From Patescibacteria group bacterium (lineage in GTDB: Bacteria; Patescibacteriota; Dojkabacteria; SC72; T1SED10-24): a stretch of 11,796 bases of DNA. This document shows positions 1 through 7,731 of this stretch, piece by piece; positions within the stretch are counted from its first letter, which is position 1, and the number at the start of each line of letters is the position of its first letter. The notes beneath the pieces were generated by a model. That model had not been told where the DNA came from. It did not search any database and saw only the letters and a list, made by a program, of their open reading frames with translations. The stretch lies in contig SLSN01000045.1 of the NCBI GenBank assembly GCA_007130415.1, positions 1 through 11,796 of the forward strand, read 5' to 3'. The translations under genes were made by a program, and so were the position numbers.

Positions 1-924
1 TTCGCAACTTTCTTCCCTACAAATCCAGAAGACTATGAAAATTTGAAAATAGGGCTTAACAAACTATCTTTAAATGATGGCTCTCTAAGTTTTGTTGAAC
101 AAAAATCAAGTTTACTAGGAGCAGGTTTTAGATGTGGATTCTTGGGCCTCCTGCACATGGAAATCATTCAAGAGAGGTTAGAAAGAGAATATGACATTGA
201 TCTCATAATCACAGCCCCTACAGTCGCTTACAAAGTAATTACAACATCAGATGAAAAGATAACAATAGAGACTCCACAAGAAATGCCAGACCCCTCATCT
301 ATTAAAGAAATTTCCGAGCCATGGGTTAGAGTTAAAATTTTCACACCACAAGAATACATGGGTAATGTAATGACACTGTGCAAAGAAAAAAGAGGAGAGT
401 ATGTAAATACAACATTCCTTGGAGATAAAAATTCAAGAATAAAAGAACAGTTTTTACAAATAGAATTTGACCTCCCTCTAGCTTCCTTAATATCGAACTT
501 TTTTGACACAATGAAAAACATCTCTAGAGGATATGCATCAATGGAATATGAGCTCATTGATTACTTCCCAGCAAACATTGTAAAAGTTTCTGTTCTTGTA
601 AACAAAGAAGAAATTTCTGCACTAAATTTTCTTGAAATTAGAGAAGATGCCCAAAAAAAAGCCTCAAAACTTCTTAGCATTATGAAATCCGTAATTCCAA
701 AGCAACAATTTCAAATACCTCTACAAGCTGCAATTGGAGGTAAAGTCATAGCAAGAGAGGATGTTAAATCTCTTAGAAAAAATGTCACAGAAGATCTCTA
801 TGGTGGTGACTACAGTAGGAAGAAAAAGCTTCTTCAAAAACAAAAAAAAGGGAAGAAAAGATTAAGACAAATTGGTAAAGTGAATATACCACAAGATGCT
901 TTTTTAGCGATATTAAAAACTTAA
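1..924 (+). CDS. lepA: Elongation factor 4 (LepA), C-terminal half, 5' end outside window
   Basis: Ribosome-associated translational GTPase EF4/LepA, thought to act on stalled or back-translocating ribosomes at the membrane-cytosol interface. The reading frame is open from base 1 and gives about 307 residues, roughly half of the usual ~600, so the GTPase domain lies upstream of the window. Seen in sequence: the domain III hallmark GFRCGFLGLLHMEI followed by ERLEREYDIDLI; a PQEYMGNV segment of the EF-G domain V type; and the LepA-specific C-terminal tail with YGGDYSRKKKLLQKQKKGKK and a final IPQDAFLAIL. A TTG at 43 is in frame but is not the start, because the residues before it (FFPTNPEDYENL) still match LepA. 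The gene ends in TAA, with 22 bases before the next ATG, so it is probably cotranscribed with the two following genes and recF. Identification is secure. Confidence 0.97.
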   Translation, partial: FATFFPTNPEDYENLKIGLNKLSLNDGSLSFVEQKSSLLGAGFRCGFLGLLHMEIIQERLEREYDIDLIITAPTVAYKVITTSDEKITIETPQEMPDPSSIKEISEPWVRVKIFTPQEYMGNVMTLCKEKRGEYVNTTFLGDKNSRIKEQFLQIEFDLPLASLISNFFDTMKNISRGYASMEYELIDYFPANIVKVSVLVNKEEISALNFLEIREDAQKKASKLLSIMKSVIPKQQFQIPLQAAIGGKVIAREDVKSLRKNVTEDLYGGDYSRKKKLLQKQKKGKKRLRQIGKVNIPQDAFLAILKT

Positions 925-951
925 ATAAGTTTTAAAAGAAACAGAGATGGA
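922..951 (+). repeat. 30-bp direct repeat, copy 1 (lepA stop to next start)
   Basis: This 30-base segment spans the lepA stop codon, the whole spacer and the first bases of the following gene. It matches 1516-1545 at 29 of 30 positions; the only difference is C at 942 against A at 1536. The spacer contains no strong Shine-Dalgarno, only purine-rich AAAAGAAAC and AGAG. It may be a copied leader from the tandem gene duplication, or a conserved translation-initiation element. Confidence 0.85.
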
Positions 952-1522
952 GTTAGCAAGAGCAGAAAGAGAAGAAACGAACATTGAAAAACTAACAGAT
1001 TATCTATCAAAAATTGATCAAAACCTTTTTCCTGAAAAACCTTTGGAAATAAAAGAAGTTCAAATGGAAGCCCCAGCATCTCATAATTATGAAAAAGATC
1101 AAAATGGTAATATTAAAATCCATTACTATGGAATAAATAAAAATCTGAACGAAGCAAAAGATGATAATGATTACTCGATATTTGATATTGCTACCCATGA
1201 GGTTAGACACAGAGTACAACTTGAAAAGCTAGATAAAAATGACCTTTTTACTAGAGAAAATTTAAACGAACTAGATTCTCTCAAATATGGTTCGTTGAAA
1301 AATTCAGAGAAAAACGAAAAAATATTAACTCAACTAAACAAGCTCATTAAAGACATAGATCCAGAAGATAAAATGAGCGGAAATGACTATGACGCTTTTA
1401 TTATAGCCTCATTTGCGAAACTTCTAAAACGCAATAACATACCTCCTACAGAAATAGCACAAAATATTATTGCAAAAAGTAGAGAAGATATTATAAAGAA
1501 ATTAGAGGAATTATCTAAATAA
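947..1522 (+). CDS. Uncharacterised HExxH-motif protein, paralogue 1
   Basis: I do not recognise a named family. The 191-residue protein is highly charged and has no signal peptide or membrane segment, so it is probably cytoplasmic. Residues 84-88 read HEVRH inside IATHEVRHRVQ, which fits the zinc metallopeptidase motif HExxH (H84 and H88 as metal ligands, E85 as catalytic base). A later NDYDAF segment (residues 146-151) sits where several HExxH families place an acidic third ligand ahead of Ala-Asp/Phe; this assignment is a guess. The next gene is a diverged paralogue sharing the N-terminal helix, the HxVRHRxQ core, an LFxREN stretch after it and an FDA or YDA segment, so the two arose by tandem duplication. 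The start at 947 follows the lepA stop by 22 bases and gives the same ME beginning as the paralogue. It could equally be a non-enzymatic zinc-binding or structural protein. Confidence 0.8.
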   Translation: MELARAEREETNIEKLTDYLSKIDQNLFPEKPLEIKEVQMEAPASHNYEKDQNGNIKIHYYGINKNLNEAKDDNDYSIFDIATHEVRHRVQLEKLDKNDLFTRENLNELDSLKYGSLKNSEKNEKILTQLNKLIKDIDPEDKMSGNDYDAFIIASFAKLLKRNNIPPTEIAQNIIAKSREDIIKKLEELSK

Positions 1523-1545
1523 GTTTTAAAAGAAAAAGAGATGGA
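1516..1545 (+). repeat. 30-bp direct repeat, copy 2 (paralogue 1 stop to paralogue 2 start)
   Basis: Second copy of the element at 922-951, identical except A at 1536. It again covers a stop codon, a spacer and an ATGGA start. The upstream stop (TAA at 1520-1522) lies four bases further into the repeat than in copy 1, so the two upstream genes enter the element in different reading frames. This copy lies 594 bases downstream, the length of one gene-plus-spacer unit, as expected for a tandem duplication. Confidence 0.85.
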
Positions 1546-2059
1546 AGCACTAAGAATAGAGAATGAATTTGAAGAAAAAACTAATATGCAGACAGTAGAA
1601 GAATACGTTGATTGGTTGGATAAAAATGTTTTCCTAGATAATCATAAAAGTCCAAAAAATTACGAGTTAGACAAAGATATTAACAACACAAGGTTTCGTG
1701 ACGCAGAGCTTTTTGGTATTGCAGCACACCATGTTCGACATAGGATTCAAAAAGAAAGAGATTTCGAGCTATTTTCGAGAGAAAACGTGAAAGTTCTTGA
1801 TCATATAGAGTCAAGGTATTTTCAAAGTTTAAAGAATATAAAAGGTAAAAGTTTTTCAGAGATGATACTTACAGATACAGAAATTAAAAAGCTAGATGAA
1901 AAAGAATTTGATGCTGTAGTAATAGAAATACTTGTAGATATCCTTAGAGCTAGGAATGCATCAAAAATGGAAATTGTAGAGCTAATTTTACAAGAAGAAC
2001 CTAAACATATTCCACAGGGGATTCAAATGATAGAAGAAAGATTAGAAAAAAATGATTAA
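1541..2059 (+). CDS. Uncharacterised HHxxH protein, paralogue 2 (catalytic Glu replaced)
   Basis: A 172-residue paralogue of the preceding gene. Aligned landmarks are the N-terminal helix (DWLDKNVF against SKIDQNLF), GIAAHHVRHRIQ at residues 59-70, LFSREN at 78-82, and KEFDAVVI at 121-128. The position of the HExxH glutamate is H64, giving HHVRH (63-67). The classical general base is therefore gone while both putative ligand histidines remain. That fits a pseudoenzyme, a regulator or partner of paralogue 1, or a metal-binding rather than proteolytic family. It is also about 20 residues shorter between the N-terminal helix and the motif. Its last 8 bases overlap the recF start, so translation of the two is probably coupled and this gene belongs to the lepA-recF operon. 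No named function can be given. Confidence 0.8.
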   Translation: MEALRIENEFEEKTNMQTVEEYVDWLDKNVFLDNHKSPKNYELDKDINNTRFRDAELFGIAAHHVRHRIQKERDFELFSRENVKVLDHIESRYFQSLKNIKGKSFSEMILTDTEIKKLDEKEFDAVVIEILVDILRARNASKMEIVELILQEEPKHIPQGIQMIEERLEKND

Positions 2060-3128
2060 ATCTTTAACACTAAAAAACTTTAGAAGCTTTAAAAACAAGA
2101 AATTGGATTTCAAAGAAAATCTCGTAATTATACACGGAGATAACGCAAAAGGAAAAAGCACCGTTTTAGAAGCAATATATTTCATTTTAAACAGTACAAC
2201 ACCATGGGGAGGTAATCATGAGAGTTTTTTAAATTATGAAAATATTAAAGATAAATATTTTACAATAACTGCAGAAGTTGAAGAAAAAGAACTAACTCTG
2301 TATCAAGATGATTCTTCTAAGAGCTTTTTAATAGATAAAAAGAGAACTACAAAAAAAAAGTTTTTTAATTTTCAAAAAGCAAACCTCTTTAGTCCAGAGC
2401 AAATAGAGCTTCTAATGTACCTACCTCAAAAGCGCAGAGAATTTCTTGATGACTTAATTTCAAAAGTAGACGTTGATTACGAAGAAAACATAGCTCTTTA
2501 CAGCAAGGTTTTAAGACAAAGGAACTCATATCTTAAAAAACTCTCAAAAGTTTTTTACGAAACCGGAGAAATTAACCAAAATGACCCTCAGATAGATTAC
2601 TGGACAGACTCTTTAATAAAGCTTTCTAGCAAAATAATGATTAGAAGGTGTGAAATTATAGAGCAATTGCGCTCAAAAACTTTTTATGTTGAATACAGAC
2701 CTTCTTTGAGTTTGAACTTTTTTGAAGATATGCTTGATGAAGAAGAATTGAAAAAAATATTTAAAAAACAAATGAAAGAAAATACCAGAAAAGATATAGC
2801 TACAGGTTTCACAAATATTGGAACACATCGTGATGACTGGGCGATATTTTCTGCGAAGCAAGATTTAAAAAAATTTGGTTCTAGAGGAGAAAAAAGATTA
2901 GCAATTGCAAGATTAATTTTACAAACACAAGAAATTTATAAAAAATATCTCGGCTACTACCCCATACTACTTTTAGATGACATAGCTGCGGAACTAGACA
3001 AAGAAAATTCAGAAAAGATATTTAAGGAAAAAATACTTCAAAAACAACAAACTTTCATAGCTACTATAGATGCAAAACAGATTCCAAAAGAAGTTTTAAG
3101 TAAAGCACAGAAAATTAAGCTTGATTAG
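2052..3128 (+). CDS. recF: DNA repair/recombination ATPase RecF
   Basis: RecF is an SMC-like ABC ATPase that binds single/double-strand DNA junctions and, with RecO and RecR, helps load RecA at gaps. At 358 residues it has normal family length. Visible motifs in order: N-terminal LTLKNFRSF; Walker A GDNAKGKST (29-37); the RecF-specific RREFLDDLI and LRQRNSYLKK region (about 128-156); GTHRDDW (257-263); an ABC signature SRGEKR (277-282) in place of the common SQGQQR; Walker B ILLLDD (305-310) and D-loop AELD (313-316). The ATG at 2052 overlaps the preceding gene by 8 bases and places the first beta-strand right at the N-terminus, as usual for RecF. It is not next to dnaA-dnaN here. Its last 14 bases overlap the convergent nucleotidyltransferase gene. 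Identification is secure. Confidence 0.95.
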   Translation: MIKSLTLKNFRSFKNKKLDFKENLVIIHGDNAKGKSTVLEAIYFILNSTTPWGGNHESFLNYENIKDKYFTITAEVEEKELTLYQDDSSKSFLIDKKRTTKKKFFNFQKANLFSPEQIELLMYLPQKRREFLDDLISKVDVDYEENIALYSKVLRQRNSYLKKLSKVFYETGEINQNDPQIDYWTDSLIKLSSKIMIRRCEIIEQLRSKTFYVEYRPSLSLNFFEDMLDEEELKKIFKKQMKENTRKDIATGFTNIGTHRDDWAIFSAKQDLKKFGSRGEKRLAIARLILQTQEIYKKYLGYYPILLLDDIAAELDKENSEKIFKEKILQKQQTFIATIDAKQIPKEVLSKAQKIKLD

Positions 3129-3891
3129 ATTTTTCTAATTTCCTGTACTCTTCCTCCCTCTCTTTTCTAAAATTCTCTGGGAAAAAAGCAATTCTCCCCT
3201 TTTTGTTGTTTCTTTTTAACCTCTTGTAATCCGGTTTATGGTTCTTTACTAGCATATAAGTATATTGTAGAGCGAAAGCGAATTTATCTAGTATTTTGAA
3301 AAACAAATTCCCTTTTTTATTAACTTCTACCTTTTTCCTCTCAATGCAGAAATTTTCAAGAAGTTTGTGATTAACACCAAGAATTTTTTCATAATAATCT
3401 TCATTGTAAACAGGAATCATAAACAAAAGTTCGTGAAGTACAAAAATACTCTCTGCATTAAACCAAAGTCCTCTTTCTTCACAAATAAAGTTCGTATCTA
3501 TTTTGTTTTTAAAAGGTTTCCCCCAAACTCTACGCAATGATTCTTTACCTAACCTTGTTGTTAATATCGCCCTGTAAAGCCACATCCTGTTGTTTTTAAC
3601 AACGATAAATACATCAATATCATCTTTTTCTTTAGCAGTTCCTGCCGCAACAGAACCTGTAATACCAACAAACTTAACCCAATCGAGAAAAAGTATCGAA
3701 TTAATATTTTCTCTTACAATATTAATCTTTTTTTCTACAAACTTCTCTCTTTTAAAATTTTCAATAGCCTGTATATTTTTAAAATTCTTCCCCCAAAAAA
3801 AGACCACCTTCTCTTTTGGCGTCTTAACACCCATATTTTTACGAAAAAGGACAAGCTGAGAAATTTTCTGTTTGGTTTTAAAAGTTACCAT
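3115..3891 (-). CDS. Nucleotidyltransferase-fold protein (pol beta superfamily)
   Basis: A 258-residue protein with the nucleotidyltransferase hallmark GITGSVAAGTAKEKDDIDVF. The GS pair is residues 79-80 and the metal-binding acidic pair is D91 and D93. D132, in KIDTNFI, could be the third carboxylate on the next long strand. This supports transfer of a nucleotidyl group to an unknown acceptor. The region after residue 140 is rich in aromatic residues and Lys/Arg and does not point to a substrate; the C-terminus is strongly basic and then acidic. It is a single gene, convergent with recF (14-base overlap) and divergent from the PrgI/VirB4 operon across 60 bases. No antitoxin-like gene is adjacent, so a classical MNT/HEPN toxin-antitoxin pair is not supported. 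There is no Shine-Dalgarno; the ATG at 3891 is the first in the frame and follows an extended -10 box at 3930-3938. Confidence 0.82.
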   Translation of the reverse strand: MVTFKTKQKISQLVLFRKNMGVKTPKEKVVFFWGKNFKNIQAIENFKREKFVEKKINIVRENINSILFLDWVKFVGITGSVAAGTAKEKDDIDVFIVVKNNRMWLYRAILTTRLGKESLRRVWGKPFKNKIDTNFICEERGLWFNAESIFVLHELLFMIPVYNEDYYEKILGVNHKLLENFCIERKKVEVNKKGNLFFKILDKFAFALQYTYMLVKNHKPDYKRLKRNNKKGRIAFFPENFRKEREEEYRKLEKSNQA

Positions 3892-3951
3892 TTCTTAAAA
3901 TGAAAAATTTTGCTAAACTAGTTATTAGGATTTTAACACAATATTAATGAA
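3892..3951. promoter_or_regulatory. Divergent intergenic region with candidate promoters
   Basis: Sixty AT-rich bases separate the divergent starts of the nucleotidyltransferase gene (minus) and the PrgI-family gene (plus). On the minus strand an extended -10, TGT then TAAAAT (3938 down to 3930), would give a leader of about 30 bases; no good -35 accompanies it. On the plus strand the best candidate is TGC then TAAACT at 3911-3919, which is weak, with TATTAA at 3942-3947 as an alternative very close to the ATG. Some promoter must be here because both operons begin here, but the exact boxes are uncertain. Confidence 0.4.
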
Positions 3952-4755
3952 ATGAGACAACACCCTATACCACAAAATATATTGGATGTAGAATTTAAAC
4001 TTTTTACGTATTTTACTGTAAAAGAGTTTGCTTATGTTGCTACGGGTGCAATTATTGGTGGTATTTTTATATACCTTTGGACCCAAAATCGTATTCCTGG
4101 GATAGTAGCTTTCCCAAGCCTTATCTTGTTCGGTGGTACAGGATTAATCTTAGGAACTGTCCCAATTCAAGATCAACCAGCTGACAAAATACTTTCCAGC
4201 TATATAAAGGCAATCAACCGTCCAACTTTAAGAGTATGGCAAGGGAAAGAGATGAAACTAAAGATGAAAAAACGAAAAAATGCTGGTAAAGCTTCAGTAA
4301 CCGAAATCCAAAAACACCAATCAGAACAAGTCGGTTTAACAGATGTTGAGGAACGAGAGAAACTTGAAAGGATAGGGCAAATGATGGAGGAAACAGGTCT
4401 TGGTCAAAGAAAAGCTCCACAACCTACTAGAGAGCAACGTATCGTTATTAGTAAGGAAAATGTCGAACAATATGCGTTACCTAATGTCAAAGCACAACTC
4501 GTTGGTACAATAAATATGGTTCTTGTAAACAAGCAAGGGCAACCCATTACAAATGCTGTTGTTATAGTAAAAGACAATCTAGATAGAGCTAGATTTGCAT
4601 TGAAATCTGGTAATAGAGGTGAAGTTCTTAGTACAAAAAGACTTGAGGGAGGCGAATACAAAGTTGAAATCAAACATGAAAACTATATGTTTAGTCCAAT
4701 AAGATTTATCGTTGAAAAACCTGTCTACCCTATAATTAAAATTAGTTCAATATAA
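3952..4755 (+). CDS. PrgI-family T4SS membrane protein with C-terminal beta-sandwich-like domain
   Basis: A small inner-membrane component of conjugation-type (type IV secretion) systems, named after PrgI of Gram-positive plasmids; it commonly sits beside VirB4-type ATPases. The 267 residues show a short N-terminal cytoplasmic segment starting MRQHPIPQNI, two hydrophobic helices (about 26-44 and 50-70), and then LRVWQGKE, which matches the PrgI-family core. A charged linker (about 100-165) leads to a region at about 181-258 (VLVNKQGQPITNAVV, then GEYKVEI and YMFSPI). That region looks like a carboxypeptidase-regulatory-like or Ig-like beta-sandwich, an extension beyond the ~100-residue minimal PrgI. 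This second assignment rests on pattern only. It is the first gene of a three-gene operon, with 7 bases before the next ATG and no recognisable Shine-Dalgarno. Confidence 0.85.
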   Translation: MRQHPIPQNILDVEFKLFTYFTVKEFAYVATGAIIGGIFIYLWTQNRIPGIVAFPSLILFGGTGLILGTVPIQDQPADKILSSYIKAINRPTLRVWQGKEMKLKMKKRKNAGKASVTEIQKHQSEQVGLTDVEEREKLERIGQMMEETGLGQRKAPQPTREQRIVISKENVEQYALPNVKAQLVGTINMVLVNKQGQPITNAVVIVKDNLDRARFALKSGNRGEVLSTKRLEGGEYKVEIKHENYMFSPIRFIVEKPVYPIIKISSI

Positions 4756-4762
4756 AATAAAA

Positions 4763-5389
4763 ATGGATGCCAAAAGAAGGGCGAAGATACCTTACTCTAC
4801 GCAGGACCATATCGCTATAAGGGATATTATCGATGATTTGATAGTAACAAAATCTAATTCTGTTTCTCTAGTTATACAAACTAGTTCTGTAAACTTTGAT
4901 TTACTGTCAGAACAAGAACAAACTAGCAAAATATTGGCTTTTTCAGGGTTACTCAATTCACTATCTTTTCCTTTGCAAGTAATAGTTAGAACGAATAGAA
5001 TTGATATTGGAAAATACATAGATTACTTGAAAGCCGAAACTCAAAGAACTCTTTCTCCAGGATTACGAAAACAGCTCAATATATATACCAATTTTGTGCA
5101 AAATTTAACTATCCACCATGAAGTTCTCGATAAAAAATTCTATCTCATTATTTCAGAATACAGCATTGGAGATTTATCTAATCCCATGCAAATGGCAAAA
5201 AATGAGAGCCAGAGTACCCTACTTAACAAAAAAAGACTCGTTGAAAGAGCTAAGACTAAACTCTATTTTAAAAGAGACCATTTAATTAAACAACTTTCAA
5301 GAATGGGACTAACCGGATATCAATTGGAGACCGAACAGCTAATCGACCTATTCTACGATATATATAATCCGAAGAAAGAAAATATATAG
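4763..5389 (+). CDS. TraC-like domain protein of the PrgI/VirB4 operon
   Basis: A 208-residue protein without membrane segments, found between the PrgI-like and VirB4-like genes. The stretch NFDLLSEQEQ (44-53), followed by LNSLSFPLQVIVR (64-76), an IDYL segment (86-89) and a KKFYLIISEY strand (124-133), resembles the N-terminal domain of TraC/VirB4-type ATPases, here encoded as a stand-alone protein. The C-terminal part (about 155-200) is helical and basic, ending in an ATPase-style LTGYQLETEQLIDLFY segment. I infer that it docks with VirB4 or links it to the PrgI membrane protein. It lies 7 bases after PrgI and only 2 bases before the VirB4-like start, so all three are very likely cotranscribed. 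Family membership is moderately sure; its mechanism is not known to me. Confidence 0.75.
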   Translation: MDAKRRAKIPYSTQDHIAIRDIIDDLIVTKSNSVSLVIQTSSVNFDLLSEQEQTSKILAFSGLLNSLSFPLQVIVRTNRIDIGKYIDYLKAETQRTLSPGLRKQLNIYTNFVQNLTIHHEVLDKKFYLIISEYSIGDLSNPMQMAKNESQSTLLNKKRLVERAKTKLYFKRDHLIKQLSRMGLTGYQLETEQLIDLFYDIYNPKKENI

Positions 5390-5391
5390 AT

Positions 5392-7731
5392 ATGGAGAAA
5401 AAATACCAATCAGCAGCACAGCAAAAATTAGAGGACAACAAAATAAAGGATTTCTCTACTGAAATCTCTAACATTAAAGCCCAAGCATCTTCTAGTAGAC
5501 AAGCAAGAGAACTTACTAAAGATGATATTATAATTGATGATGCTGCGCTTCAAAAAAAGAATGTTTTCCAAAATCTCGTTGATAAAATAATAAACCCTGG
5601 TGGTAAAGGCAAATCCGCTGAAGAACAAGCATTAGAATTAGACGAAAAAAGGAAAAAAGCAATGGAAAATGCTCCTACCAAAATAGAAGGCATGACTGTA
5701 GAAGATATTATTGCTCCCGTAGAATTTGAAGTTGATTTTCAACACATGGAAATAAATGGTAACTTTTATAAAACGCTTTTTGTAAAAAACTACCCTAGAT
5801 TTGTTGGCCCAAATTGGCTTTCACCGATAATAAACTTCGAACATTCATTGAGGATATCTACGTTCTACTACCCTGTTGATTCTCAAGAAATTCTTAAAAA
5901 ATTAAAAAGAAAGATTGGTGAAATGGAAGCTACCCTCTATACATATATCGAAGAAAGGAAAGTTCCTGATGCTACGCTAAAAGTCGCTTTAACAGACGCA
6001 CAACAACTACAGGATGCTATCGCTGAAGGTGTTTCAAAGTTCTTTCATTTCTCAATGTATATAACGTTGTCTGCGACTTCGAAAAAGCGTCTTGAGAAAA
6101 TAACACAGAACGCTGTAGCTACGCTGGGAGCAATGAGTGTTACTGCCAAACCCGCTATTTTACAACAAGAACAAGGGTTAATAAGTACACAACCGTTAGG
6201 TTTAGACAAATTGTACATCACAAGAAATATGGATACGACATCCATTGCTACAACATTCCCATTTGTAACTTCAGATTTAACAATGGATCAAGGAATTATG
6301 TATGGTCTCAACCTACACAATAAGAGCTTAATCGTGTTTGAAAGATTTGAGATGGAAAATGCAAATACTGTAATTTTTGCAAAGTCTGGAGCTGGTAAGA
6401 GTTACTTTGTTAAACTAGAAGCTATTCGCTCACTAATGCTTGGGACAGAAATCATCATTATTGATCCAGAAAATGAATTTGAGCTTCTTTCAGATGCCGT
6501 TAATGGAGCATATATTTCATTCTCACAAGACTCAAAACATAAAATGAATCCTTTTGAACTCTCTGGAGTCACTGTAGATGATGATGAAGATGAATTAAGG
6601 ATGAAAATTCTTTCATTACAAGGATTTCTTAAAATACTCCTTGGAGAAGTTAATGCGATTGAACAAGCTATATTAGATAGGGCTCTACTGCTGACATACA
6701 GAGAAAAAGGAATTACTCTAGACCCAGCGACTCAAAGAGCAAACAAACCTCCGTTATTAGAAGACCTGTATAAAGTCCTTAAAGGTATGGCTGAACCAGA
6801 AGCAAGACCTATGGCCAGCAGGTTGGAGAGATATATTATTGGTAGTGGTGCTGGAATTTTCAATGAAGAAAGTAATGTTGAACTAAATAACCCTTTTACT
6901 GTCTTTAACCTTCAATCTCTACAAGAGGAAATTAGACCTATGGCTATGTATTTGATTCTCGAATATATATGGACAAAAATTAGAAAAGATAGGAAAAAAA
7001 GGATATTAATAATAGAAGAAGCTTGGTTTATGATGCTTCATGAAGATTCGGCAAAATTTCTTTACTCAATAGCTAAAAGAGCGAGAAAGTACTATGTAGG
7101 GGTAACAACAATAACACAAGATGTTGATGATTTTTTAAGAAATGAAATGGGCAGAGCAATTATTGCTAACTCTTCAATGCAAATCCTCTTTCAACAAAGT
7201 CCGACAGGTATGAAAAGATTAAAACCTGCCTTTAATCTAACTCAGGGTGAAGCAGATTTCTTACTACATTGTGATGTCGGGCAAGCTATATTCTTTGCCG
7301 GAACCAATCACGTTGCAATGCAAGTAGTATCCAGCAAAGCCGAGCACGATTTAATTACAACAAATCCTAAAGACTTAGAAAGGATGAAGAAAGATAAAGC
7401 CCAAGGAATAACTAGACCTCCAGAAGAAGATGCGGATATATACGAGCCCCCAGTAGTGCAGGGACGTATAACAGACCAAGCAAAATCAAAAACGAGAGAA
7501 AAATTAAAAGGAGAGGTCGGAGATAGGCGGAAACAAATGGATCAAATGATCAAAGAAAAGTTACATTTTCAAGAAGATGGACAAGAAGAGATACCAGCGA
7601 ATATAACAGAGCAGGTTGTGAGAGATAGAGAAAAGTTGCAAAAGGGTGTCAATCGTATAAACACCCAAGGTGAGATAAAATATAATCATACCCCAGATGA
7701 AAACCAAGACCAAGGAGGAGAAAAAAAATGA
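5392..7731 (+). CDS. VirB4/TraC-like conjugal transfer ATPase
   Basis: A hexameric AAA+/RecA-type motor that powers type IV secretion or conjugation machines at the cytoplasmic membrane. At 779 residues the size is normal for the family. Order of parts: a charged, partly coiled N-terminal extension (1-105); a VirB4/TraC N-terminal domain (about 111-320); Walker A AKSGAGKS (330-337); a DPENEFE motif shortly after; Walker B ILIIEEAW (538-545), with E543 likely catalytic; and the family blocks TITQDVDDFL and NSSMQILFQQSPTG. The last ~100 residues are highly charged, probably disordered. The start 2 bases after the upstream stop has no Shine-Dalgarno, so translational coupling is likely. The stop TGA lies directly after an eight-A run (7721-7728), and the +1 frame stays open beyond it to 7807. 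No VirD4 coupling protein, relaxase or VirB6/8/9/10-like gene is in the window. Confidence 0.93.
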   Translation: MEKKYQSAAQQKLEDNKIKDFSTEISNIKAQASSSRQARELTKDDIIIDDAALQKKNVFQNLVDKIINPGGKGKSAEEQALELDEKRKKAMENAPTKIEGMTVEDIIAPVEFEVDFQHMEINGNFYKTLFVKNYPRFVGPNWLSPIINFEHSLRISTFYYPVDSQEILKKLKRKIGEMEATLYTYIEERKVPDATLKVALTDAQQLQDAIAEGVSKFFHFSMYITLSATSKKRLEKITQNAVATLGAMSVTAKPAILQQEQGLISTQPLGLDKLYITRNMDTTSIATTFPFVTSDLTMDQGIMYGLNLHNKSLIVFERFEMENANTVIFAKSGAGKSYFVKLEAIRSLMLGTEIIIIDPENEFELLSDAVNGAYISFSQDSKHKMNPFELSGVTVDDDEDELRMKILSLQGFLKILLGEVNAIEQAILDRALLLTYREKGITLDPATQRANKPPLLEDLYKVLKGMAEPEARPMASRLERYIIGSGAGIFNEESNVELNNPFTVFNLQSLQEEIRPMAMYLILEYIWTKIRKDRKKRILIIEEAWFMMLHEDSAKFLYSIAKRARKYYVGVTTITQDVDDFLRNEMGRAIIANSSMQILFQQSPTGMKRLKPAFNLTQGEADFLLHCDVGQAIFFAGTNHVAMQVVSSKAEHDLITTNPKDLERMKKDKAQGITRPPEEDADIYEPPVVQGRITDQAKSKTREKLKGEVGDRRKQMDQMIKEKLHFQEDGQEEIPANITEQVVRDREKLQKGVNRINTQGEIKYNHTPDENQDQGGEKK
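7712..7718 (+). promoter_or_regulatory. Perfect Shine-Dalgarno AAGGAGG before a tiny ORF
   Basis: AAGGAGG ends 9 bases before the ATG at 7728. It is the strongest ribosome binding site in the window; the clear genes largely lack one. It is also read as codons near the end of the VirB4-like gene (Gln-Gly-Gly), so chance is possible. Confidence 0.45.

Noticed and set aside
228..557. 109-codon ORF antisense to lepA
   Set aside because: It is a shadow of the conserved lepA reading frame, with no family resemblance and no initiation signals. The same holds for other antisense or out-of-frame ORFs over recF, VirB4, the Lon-like gene and sufS.
3100..3140. Terminator between convergent recF and nucleotidyltransferase
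   Set aside because: The two coding regions overlap by 14 bases and I see no GC-rich stem followed by a T run.
3115..3891. MNT/HEPN-type toxin-antitoxin system
   Set aside because: The nucleotidyltransferase is 258 residues, much longer than minimal MNT antitoxins, and no HEPN partner is adjacent on the same strand.
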